From Candidatus Aquidulcis sp. (GTDB lineage: Bacteria > Chloroflexota > Anaerolineae > Anaerolineales > E44-bin32): a stretch of 7,948 nucleotides of DNA. Below are positions 1 through 5,076 of the stretch, piece by piece (position 1 is the stretch's first letter; every line of letters begins with the position of its first letter). Under the pieces are notes generated by a model, which saw only the letters and a program-made list of their open reading frames with translations, was not told the DNA's origin and ran no database searches. The position numbers and the translations under genes were made by a program. Where the stretch lies: assembly GCA_020723365.1 (NCBI GenBank), contig DYJB01000033.1:1-7948 (forward strand). Reading direction: 5' to 3'.

Positions 1-645
1 CAGGGCTTGATCCCGTTCATCGTCGCCGCTCAGCGGCGCCCGCAGGCCCGCCGAACCGCTGCCGTCTTCGTCGACGTTCAGGATCAGCCGCACGGCCGAG
101 GTCGGGCAGACCGAGCCTTCCGGCGCGTTGATGCGGAAGCGCAGCGGATCATCCGGCCCGGAGATCGACCATTCCGCAAGCGGGCCCTCGACGCGAGCGG
201 CATTGGTCGATTCGATCTCGCCCGGAGCGGTGACCCGCCAGTACACCGCTGAACCATCGGACGACCCTTCAAATGGTTCGTCGGGGACAATTTCGACGGC
301 GTAGATCAGCGCTCCGTCTTCGAGCGCCAGGCAGTGAATGCGAGACACCCCTTCAAAGAGGGACAGATAGAAGTCGCGCAGGCCGCTCAGGCTGGTGAAC
401 GGCACCTGCATGACGCACCAGGTCTCGGCACCGCGCTGCTCCACCCAGGCGCTTGCGCCTGCGGCCGCCCCGTCCGGAGTGCAATCGACCGTCTCGCCCT
501 TCTCATCATCCAGCAGGTAGCCGATCCCCAGTTCGACATTCCCGGAACCATCTTCCCCGATGGCCGTGTTCAGCTCGCCGCTGACGACGTTGCAGCTGTC
601 CAGCAGCAGGGTGAACAGGAACACGGCGGCGAGGGGCTTCCACAT
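1..645 (-). CDS. LppM-like (DUF3153-type) lipoprotein, partial, runs off left edge
   Basis: Reading leftward from ATG at 645, the frame stays open for 215 codons to base 1, so the C-terminus is missing. The start is supported by a perfect AAGGAGG five bases upstream. The N-terminus MWKPLAAVFLFTLLLDSC is a short lipoprotein signal with Cys18 as the probable lipidated residue. Asp at -2 of the lipobox is unusual. Next comes a beta-rich stretch with EDGSG (31-35), then PGEIESTNA (141-149) followed by EW (158-159). A PG-N-W pattern after an early DGSG hairpin is what I recall of LppM/DUF3153 lipoproteins; this was not checked by search. A second DEDGSG (192-197) suggests that a repeat of the module begins near the edge. 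The product would be anchored on the outer face of the membrane. The ligand is unknown. It lies 147 bases downstream of the nuclease gene on the same strand. The CDS and lipoprotein calls are strong; the family call is moderate. Confidence 0.8.
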   Translation of the reverse strand, partial: MWKPLAAVFLFTLLLDSCNVVSGELNTAIGEDGSGNVELGIGYLLDDEKGETVDCTPDGAAAGASAWVEQRGAETWCVMQVPFTSLSGLRDFYLSLFEGVSRIHCLALEDGALIYAVEIVPDEPFEGSSDGSAVYWRVTAPGEIESTNAARVEGPLAEWSISGPDDPLRFRINAPEGSVCPTSAVRLILNVDEDGSGSAGLRAPLSGDDERDQAL

Positions 646-650
646 CGGGA

Positions 651-657
651 CCTCCTT
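651..657 (-). promoter_or_regulatory. Ribosome binding site fixing the start of the LppM-like lipoprotein
   Basis: Read on the minus strand this is AAGGAGG, a full anti-Shine-Dalgarno match, five bases before ATG at 645. It is the strongest evidence that the open frame running off the left edge is a real gene. Confidence 0.8.
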
Positions 658-696
658 GGATCGTGTCCGGCGCTCAGGTATGCGGGCGAGGGGAGT

Positions 697-702
697 AGTG
701 TA
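697..702 (-). promoter_or_regulatory. Candidate -10 element (TACACT) for the LppM-like lipoprotein
   Basis: The minus strand reads TACACT, four of six matches to TATAAT, 51 bases upstream of the lipoprotein start in the 147-base gap after the nuclease gene. No convincing -35 hexamer lies 16-18 bases upstream. The hexamer stands out only against a very GC-rich background, and the gene may instead be read through from the nuclease promoter. Confidence 0.22.
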
Positions 703-792
703 CGCGGTCGGACAGGGCGCGCCACTCGCCCACCCGCCCGCTCGGCCGATCCATGCCCGGCGAAGGGAGGCCCCTCGGCCGCGGCCGTGGGC

Positions 793-1701
793 CTACAGGG
801 CGGCTGGGAACCGCTCCGGGAAGCACACCCCGCGGAAGGCGCACTGGGCGCACACCCGCTCGTCATCCACCAGAGGGAAGTCGACCTTGTCCAGCGGGAT
901 ATTCTGCTCGATGTCGCGGCAGTACTCGTACATCTCGGCCGTCTCGGCCCTCACCTGCACGGCGAAGGCCTGCAGGTCGGCGGCGTTGAACGACTGCTGC
1001 ACTTCTTCGTACGCCGGATACAGGTAGGCCAGCGTCGGGCGCACGCGCTCGGGTTCGATGCCGAAGTGCGTCGCCGCCCAGGTGGCGTAGCCCACCAGCT
1101 GCTTGCGGTGTTTGCCGGGGTCGCTCTTGCCCGTCTTCCAATCCAGGATGTGGATCAGGTCGCCGAGCGGAAAGAGCACGTCGACCTTGATGTAGACCTT
1201 CAGCTCGCCCAGGCGCGTCTCGCCGTAGCCGGGCGGATCGATGATCCACTGGCCGGAGGCCGGCGCGGCTTCCTCGATCAGCCAGCGGAAGCGATCGGAG
1301 GCCAGCAGGTTCTCCAGGCAGGCGTGCACCTTGGGCTGCATGTCCTCGACCCGCACCGCCTCGACCTCACCGTAGACAACCTCCTCGAAGGTCTTGGCCT
1401 CCAGACTGCGGGCGATGGCCTGGTCGGCGAAGGTGTGGAAGCGCTCCCGATCGATCGGCTCGGCCGTGGTGCGCAGCCGGTTGAGCAGCGCCTCGATCAC
1501 CTCGTGCACGATGGTGCCGATCTCCATCGGCGCGGTCGTCAGCTCCTTCAATCGGTTGAGCCGCCGGATCGGGACCTGGCGGTCGTACTTGGCGTAGTAC
1601 TGGAAGAAGTAGCGGCGCTTGCAGATCGAGAACAGGTCGTAGCGCGAGAGCGACCAGCCCAGAATCGGCGTGTACGGATACGGGCGCACCGGCTGCACCA
1701 T
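793..1701 (-). CDS. PD-(D/E)XK nuclease family protein, RecB/Cas4-like with Fe-S cluster cysteines
   Basis: The product is a 302-aa cytosolic protein. Motifs in order are an N-terminal SRYDLFSICKRRYFF stretch with Cys27, His66 in IGTIVHEVIE (61-70), Asp174 in IKVDVL, Asp187 and Lys189 in ILDWKTGK, and Gln201/Tyr206 in QLVGYA. The C-terminal cysteines are Cys284, Cys287 and Cys293 (C-X2-C-X5-C). This is the H..D..DxK..QxxxY signature of the RecB-type PD-(D/E)XK superfamily. The arrangement of one early and three late cysteines is that of Cas4 and AddB proteins, where they bind a 4Fe-4S cluster. The expected activity is metal-dependent DNA cleavage. The pathway is unknown: there is no helicase, cas or phage gene nearby, and the protein is longer than a typical Cas4. 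The frame is open upstream to 1962, but ATG at 1701 is preferred because GGAGAGG lies nine bases before it and the upstream extension is low-complexity Arg/Pro/Gly. The annotation is confident to superfamily level only. Confidence 0.9.
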   Translation of the reverse strand: MVQPVRPYPYTPILGWSLSRYDLFSICKRRYFFQYYAKYDRQVPIRRLNRLKELTTAPMEIGTIVHEVIEALLNRLRTTAEPIDRERFHTFADQAIARSLEAKTFEEVVYGEVEAVRVEDMQPKVHACLENLLASDRFRWLIEEAAPASGQWIIDPPGYGETRLGELKVYIKVDVLFPLGDLIHILDWKTGKSDPGKHRKQLVGYATWAATHFGIEPERVRPTLAYLYPAYEEVQQSFNAADLQAFAVQVRAETAEMYEYCRDIEQNIPLDKVDFPLVDDERVCAQCAFRGVCFPERFPAAL

Positions 1702-1710
1702 GCCTTGGAT

Positions 1711-1717
1711 CCTCTCC
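1711..1717 (-). promoter_or_regulatory. Ribosome binding site for the PD-(D/E)XK nuclease
   Basis: The minus strand reads GGAGAGG, ending nine bases before ATG at 1701. It favours that start over the 87-codon extension that begins at 1962. Confidence 0.55.
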
Positions 1718-1725
1718 GGGGCCCC

Positions 1726-1731
1726 ACTATA
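1726..1731 (-). promoter_or_regulatory. Candidate -10 element (TATAGT) for the nuclease gene
   Basis: The minus strand reads TATAGT, five of six matches to TATAAT, 24 bases before the nuclease ATG. A start a few bases downstream would leave a leader of about 18 bases that still contains the GGAGAGG site. No good -35 hexamer is present at 16-18 bases, so an activator or a different sigma factor may be involved. If correct, this also rules out the upstream start at 1962. Confidence 0.35.
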
Positions 1732-1821
1732 CGCCCGAAGGGGACTCCGGCGTTGGCCCGCCTCAGCCACGCCTCGCCCGCCGGGGCTCGGCGTGCCCTC
1801 GGCGGGAGGCCGCCCGAAGGG
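1732..1821. repeat. 11-base direct repeat CGCCCGAAGGG, two copies
   Basis: Identical copies occur at 1732-1742 and 1811-1821, 79 bases apart start to start. They bracket the hairpin at 1777-1806. The first copy abuts the candidate nuclease -10, as an operator might. Two copies of an 11-mer in a GC-rich region could also be chance. Confidence 0.5.
1777..1806. other. Strong imperfect hairpin, 11 paired bases
   Basis: The left arm CCCGCCG-GGGC (1777-1787) pairs with GCCC (1795-1798) and CGGCGGG (1800-1806). There is one bulged T at 1799 and a seven-base loop. There is no T run on either side. It may be structured DNA or RNA, or chance in a GC-rich spacer. Confidence 0.5.
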
Positions 1822-1840
1822 ATCGAGGGCCGCGCCCCGG

Positions 1841-1869
1841 TTGCGCCCGTGGCTGTCCTCCTCTACACT
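1841..1869 (+). promoter_or_regulatory. Candidate sigma-70-type promoter for the rightward operon
   Basis: TTGCGC (1841-1846) and TACACT (1864-1869) are separated by exactly 17 bases. Matches to consensus are three of six and four of six, so this is weak. If used, the transcript would begin around 1876, just before the 12-bp hairpin, and carry a leader of about 200 bases to the start at 2078. Confidence 0.22.
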
Positions 1870-1883
1870 CACCTTCCGGTGTC

Positions 1884-1912
1884 GGCGGCTCCGCGCCCCT
1901 CGCGGAGCCGCC
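1884..1912. other. Perfect 12-bp stem-loop
   Basis: GGCGGCTCCGCG (1884-1895) and CGCGGAGCCGCC (1901-1912) are exact reverse complements around a five-base loop CCCCT. This is the strongest secondary structure in the window. No T tract follows on either strand, so it is not a standard terminator. Its position just downstream of the candidate plus-strand promoter would place it at the 5' end of the operon leader. Confidence 0.75.
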
Positions 1913-1924
1913 TGTGGCGGGGGA

Positions 1925-2005
1925 GCGTGGGTGTGCCGTCCACGCGTCCGGGGGCTCTTCACTCTTGCATTTCAACCTGGCTCCGGACCCTCCCGCCAGG
2001 GGTCC
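1925..2005 (+). other. Two further short hairpins in the presumed leader
   Basis: GCGTGG (1925-1930) pairs with CCACGC (1940-1945), and GGACCC (1985-1990) pairs with GGGTCC (2000-2005). Each has a six-bp stem and a nine-base loop. Individually they are weak. With the stem at 1884-1912 they would form a series of three in the leader of the rightward operon. Confidence 0.35.
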
Positions 2006-2077
2006 TGTTGCGCGCCTGCGCCCATCCCGATCACGTCTCGACCCCACCCAATCTCACGGCTCGACACAGGGATCCGA

Positions 2078-3577
2078 ATGAATGTTGCACCGCGAATGAT
2101 CCGGACCACCTTGGGACGGCCGCGTCAGGAGCAGGGAAGGCCGCGCCGTAGGCTGTCGCACAGCCTACCCACGCGACCGTTCGGGCTGTCCCTGCTGGCG
2201 TTGCTCCTGGCCGCCCTTCCCGCCTGCAACCTGCAATCACCGCAGGAGCCCGAGCCGGACGTGGCTTTGCCCCCCGAGTCGTCCGGCCCGCCGGCGACGC
2301 CCGATCCGTCCATCCCTGCGCTGGAAGCCTGTGACGAGGCGCAGCCGCCGCTCGTCGGCTCGCTGGATGTGCTGCCAGCGCCCGACCTGCTGAAGCCCGA
2401 TGCGCGTGTGCCCTTCCGCGACCCGGGGTTCGGTGTCTGCCTGGTGCGCGTCAGCGATCATGAAGCCGATGTGCCAGAAGGCGACAGCGACGGCGGGCTG
2501 AAGAACGAGTACGCCCGCGTGCAGGCCTTCAACGCCGACGGAACGCGCCTTCTGCTGCGCGGCACCTCCGGCGCCTGGTACCTGTACGACGCCGCCACGC
2601 TCACGCCGCTGGGGCGCCTCGAACTGGGGATCGACCCGCGCTGGGACGCCACCGATCCCAGCCGCCTGTATTCCTTCGACGGCACGCGCCTGCTCGGACA
2701 CGACGCCTTGAGCGGCGCCTCGGAGGTGGTGCACGACTTCGCCGCCGACTTCCCCGGTCAGGCGCTGGCGGCGGTGTGGATGCGCTATGAGGGCAGCCCG
2801 TCGGCCGACGGCCGCACCTGGGGCCTGATGGCCGAGGACGAAAACTGGGAGACGGTCGCCTTCCTGGTCTACGACCTCGAGGACGACCGCATCACCGCCC
2901 GGCGCGAGCTGGCCGGCGTTCCCGGCGCCGCCGGCATCGACAGCGTCACCATCAGCCCGTCGGGCGAGTATTTCGTGGCCGACTTCGGCGACTCCTACTG
3001 CGAGCGTGGGGTGCTGGGCACCGATCAGGCCCCCTGCGGCGTGATGGTCTACGACCGGGGGCTGGAAATCGGCCGCGGATTGCTGCGCATCGGCGGTCAC
3101 ATGGACCTGGGCTTCGACGTTGCAGGTAGGGAAGTGGCCGTCTTCCAGGATCTGGACACCGACTCCCTGGCCATGGCCGACCTGGCGACGGGGGAGAGTA
3201 CACCGCTGTGGCCGATCGACTTCTCGCACTCGCCGCTGGGATTCCATGTCTCGGCCCGCGCGTTCGAGCGGCCGGGGTGGGCGGTCGTCTCGACCTACTC
3301 CGGCGCGCAGCCGGCGGCAACATGGATGGATGACCAGGTCTTCCTGATCGAGCTGACGGCTGGGGGCCGCATCGTCCGGCTGGCGCACACGCACTCGGTC
3401 TTCGCCGAGGGCGCCGTCGCCTACGGTGAGAAGGACTACTGGGCGGAGCCGCATGCCTCCGCCAATCGGGACCTGACGCGCATCCTGTTCACGAGCAACT
3501 GGGGCGAGTCCGGCAGCGAGGGCGTGGACACCTATCAGATCCTGCTCCCCGAGGATTGGCCGGATCGGCTGGAGTGA
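2078..3577 (+). CDS. Predicted lipoprotein with propeller-like repeats
   Basis: The product is a 499-aa exported protein. The start chosen is ATG 2078, preceded by AGGGA at five bases. The frame is open further upstream, but that stretch is intergenic in character. A long basic n-region with RPRRR (21-25) precedes the hydrophobic segment GLSLLALLLAALPAC, so Cys50 is the probable lipidated residue. A Pro/Glu/Ser-rich linker (about 52-82) follows. From about 100 on, short motifs such as NADGTRLLL (152-160), SPSGEYFV (293-300) and DLTRILFTSNW (465-475) recur with intervening beta-like segments. This is the look of TolB/WD40-type beta-propellers, where such repeats form blades. Blade number cannot be fixed by eye, and no catalytic residues were recognised. 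It is the first gene of a probable operon, 25 bases before the next gene. It could be a binding or scaffold subunit, or an enzyme of a propeller family. The CDS and export are confident; the fold is moderate. Confidence 0.82.
   Translation: MNVAPRMIRTTLGRPRQEQGRPRRRLSHSLPTRPFGLSLLALLLAALPACNLQSPQEPEPDVALPPESSGPPATPDPSIPALEACDEAQPPLVGSLDVLPAPDLLKPDARVPFRDPGFGVCLVRVSDHEADVPEGDSDGGLKNEYARVQAFNADGTRLLLRGTSGAWYLYDAATLTPLGRLELGIDPRWDATDPSRLYSFDGTRLLGHDALSGASEVVHDFAADFPGQALAAVWMRYEGSPSADGRTWGLMAEDENWETVAFLVYDLEDDRITARRELAGVPGAAGIDSVTISPSGEYFVADFGDSYCERGVLGTDQAPCGVMVYDRGLEIGRGLLRIGGHMDLGFDVAGREVAVFQDLDTDSLAMADLATGESTPLWPIDFSHSPLGFHVSARAFERPGWAVVSTYSGAQPAATWMDDQVFLIELTAGGRIVRLAHTHSVFAEGAVAYGEKDYWAEPHASANRDLTRILFTSNWGESGSEGVDTYQILLPEDWPDRLE
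2148..2168. repeat. Perfect 9-bp palindromic stem-loop inside the signal-peptide coding region
   Basis: GTAGGCTGT (2148-2156) and ACAGCCTAC (2160-2168) are exact reverse complements around the triloop CGC. The element lies 70 bases after the start codon, in the codons for RLSHSLP, and includes the less usual codon CTA. It resembles a REP-type palindrome or a translational control hairpin. Only one copy occurs in this window. Confidence 0.6.
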
Positions 3578-3590
3578 GACCTACTCCGCC

Positions 3591-3596
3591 AGGAGG
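3591..3596 (+). promoter_or_regulatory. Ribosome binding site deciding the start of the Ig-SH3b lipoprotein
   Basis: AGGAGG ends six bases before ATG 3603. An in-frame TTG at 3597 directly abuts this site with no spacing, so it cannot be the start. ATG 3603 is therefore preferred. Confidence 0.8.
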
Positions 3597-3602
3597 TTGA
3601 GG

Positions 3603-4943
3603 ATGAGCGACTCAAGGCTCAAGCGCCTGCTGCTCGGTGCAGCGCTGGCGGCCGCCGCCCTGTCGGGCTGTGCCCCGGCGGAGGGCGGTCCGCGGACCTG
3701 GATCGATCAGCCGCTGGCGGGCCAGACGTTCGCCGTCGGGCCGATCGCGCTCCTGGCGCATGCCGCCGACGCTGACGGGCTGCGAGCGATCGAGTTCAGC
3801 GTCGACGGGGAACCGGTCGGCCAAGTGGCCGTGGAGGCCGAGCGCTTCGGCGAGGCCTCGCTCGAGTGGCGGCCGCCGGGCCCGGGAACGTACACCCTGG
3901 AGGTTGTGGGGCTCGACTCCGCCGGCCGCCACGGTTCACCGGCGAGTGTGACGATTGTCGTCGCCGACGCCTCGCTCCTGGCGCTGGCCTCGCCGACCTC
4001 TCCTCCGGCGAGTGTTATCACCGGAGTCACCTGCGGCCCCGACTACACCGTTCGCGTGGACTTCGAGATCGCAAGCACCCTGGGAGTCGAACGCATCGAG
4101 CTGGCTTCCACGTACCGCTGGACTCCGCCGAGCCAGCTTGTCTACACCGCCCCCTATCCGCAGCAGGTGAAGGATTCGCTGTGGCTGGATGAGAGCGAGG
4201 CGGACGAAGTCGATCGGGTTCATGAGGTGGTGCTGTCGGTCTACATCGCCGGGCTCGAGTTCCCCTTCTATGCCTATGCCCAGGAGCCCGGGCCGGAGGG
4301 CCGCTGCCCCGGCCACTATGCCGGGCCGCCGCAGATCGCCTCGACCCCGTCTGCCCAGGCCCTGTGGGTGGCGCGGCTGAACACCAACTGCCGCCTCGGT
4401 CCGGGGACGGCGTTCGAAACGCAGGACGTCATCCTGTCCGGAGCGCAGGCCGCCATCGATGGACGCAACGCCGAGTCGACCTGGTTCCGCGTGCTGCCGC
4501 CGGCCGGCTCCCGCACCTGCTGGGTCTCCACCGCCAGCGGCACCGTCCAGGGCGACCTGAGCAGCGTGCCGGTGATCAACGTCCCGCTCCCGGCGACGTC
4601 GACGCCGGCCGTCGATCTGCCGCCTGCGATCGGCGACTTCACCGCCGCGCCCGGACTGATCCTGACCGAGGGGACCGGCTGCTCGTCGTACTCCCGCACA
4701 GTGACGCTGGGCGCCGTGGTTTCGGATGATAGCGGGGTTGCCTCCGTCGTGGCGCAGTGGACGCTGGGCACGCTGTCCGGGGAGACCACGCTCCTTCCGG
4801 CCGGGGGCAACACCTACTCCGGCTCGATCGGTCCGGTGACGCAAGTTGGGACGATGTCGATCAACCTGATAGCACGCGACACCTCGGGCGCCTCGGCGCA
4901 GTCCGGGCCGCGTACGGTCACGGTGCAGAACTGCATCGAGTAG
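3603..4943 (+). CDS. Ig-like / SH3b / Ig-like domain lipoprotein
   Basis: The product is a 446-aa protein with a clear lipoprotein signal: RLKR, a hydrophobic Leu/Ala core, then LSGC with Cys23 lipidated. Domain 1 (about 31-121) is an Ig-like beta sandwich with VDGEPV and GTYTLEVVGLDSAG, a pattern common in bacterial Big-type domains. A middle beta-rich segment (about 140-240) was not recognised. A bacterial SH3 domain follows (about 252-325), shown by NCRLGPGTAFET, ESTWFRVLPP and CWVST; Cys263 and Cys306 could form a disulphide. A Pro/Thr linker leads to a third Ig-like module (about 340-443) with SDDSGVASVVAQW and GTMSINLIARDTSG. SH3b domains often bind cell-wall peptides; Ig-like modules are spacers or adhesive units. 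No enzyme motif was seen, so it is probably a surface-binding or structural protein. It begins 25 bases after the propeller-like gene and precedes the LysM gene by 133 bases. Confidence 0.87.
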   Translation: MSDSRLKRLLLGAALAAAALSGCAPAEGGPRTWIDQPLAGQTFAVGPIALLAHAADADGLRAIEFSVDGEPVGQVAVEAERFGEASLEWRPPGPGTYTLEVVGLDSAGRHGSPASVTIVVADASLLALASPTSPPASVITGVTCGPDYTVRVDFEIASTLGVERIELASTYRWTPPSQLVYTAPYPQQVKDSLWLDESEADEVDRVHEVVLSVYIAGLEFPFYAYAQEPGPEGRCPGHYAGPPQIASTPSAQALWVARLNTNCRLGPGTAFETQDVILSGAQAAIDGRNAESTWFRVLPPAGSRTCWVSTASGTVQGDLSSVPVINVPLPATSTPAVDLPPAIGDFTAAPGLILTEGTGCSSYSRTVTLGAVVSDDSGVASVVAQWTLGTLSGETTLLPAGGNTYSGSIGPVTQVGTMSINLIARDTSGASAQSGPRTVTVQNCIE

Positions 4944-5001
4944 CCGCAGGGCGCGCCGGGGGCAGTGTGCGCACCTTCGGAGTCCTGCGCCAAAGTGATG
5001 C

Positions 5002-5033
5002 GACGGGGGGCAGCGGCGCTCGCCCGTCCCGTC
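5002..5033. other. Hairpin in the 133-base gap before the LysM gene
   Basis: GACGGG-GGGC (5002-5011) pairs with GCCC (5022-5025) and CCCGTC (5028-5033), leaving GT bulged; AGC and GCT can pair inside the loop. There is no T tract afterwards. It lies 43 bases before the next start codon and could adjust expression between operon genes or protect the mRNA end. Confidence 0.4.
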
Positions 5034-5076
5034 TGGAGTCGATTGCCGGCCGTGCTCAGAGGCGAAAGGAGCAAGA

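Larger units (their letters stand above)
1702..2077. other. Divergent intergenic region, 376 bases, rich in hairpins
   Basis: This region separates the leftward nuclease from the rightward lipoprotein operon. No credible gene was found in it; open frames crossing it are arginine- and proline-rich extensions of neighbours. It holds the nuclease -10, a weak plus-strand promoter candidate, two copies of CGCCCGAAGGG (1732-1742 and 1811-1821), and hairpins at 1777-1806, 1884-1912, 1925-1945 and 1985-2005. No hairpin is followed by a T tract on either strand, so none is a standard intrinsic terminator. Nothing resembling a tRNA was seen. Confidence 0.7.

Noticed and set aside
776..787. Perfect palindrome CGGCCGCGGCCG at the end of the nuclease gene, as a terminator
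   Set aside because: It has no loop as a palindrome, no T tract follows, and it partly consists of simple GGCC repeats expected in GC-rich DNA.
793..1701. Cas4 or a CRISPR-linked system
   Set aside because: The Fe-S cysteines and PD-(D/E)XK motifs are shared with Cas4, but the protein is about 100 residues longer than typical Cas4, and no cas1, cas2 or repeat array is present.
1884..1912. Intrinsic terminator
   Set aside because: The stem is perfect but neither strand has a T run after it, and the flanking genes point away from it.
1702..1962. N-terminal extension of the nuclease to ATG 1962
   Set aside because: The 87 extra residues are Arg/Pro/Gly-rich without domain character, a ribosome site and a -10 lie nearer to ATG 1701, and the extension would cover the hairpin region.
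334..2151. 605-codon plus-strand open frame
   Set aside because: It lies antisense to the motif-complete nuclease and crosses the intergenic region. Its translation is Arg/Leu/Val/Gly-rich with no domain logic. Long antisense frames are common in GC-rich DNA.
2237..3454. 405-codon minus-strand open frame
   Set aside because: It is a mirror of the propeller-like lipoprotein gene. The plus-strand product has a lipoprotein signal and a ribosome site; this one has neither, and its composition is biased to Arg, Gln, Gly and Val.
3938..4017. Repeated CCGGCGAGTGT in the Ig-SH3b gene
   Set aside because: Both copies encode the short peptide PASV in frame. This is adequately explained by coding similarity and codon bias.
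3936..4844. 302-codon minus-strand open frame
   Set aside because: It is antisense to the Ig-SH3b lipoprotein, rich in RRG/QRR runs, and has no ribosome site or recognisable motif.
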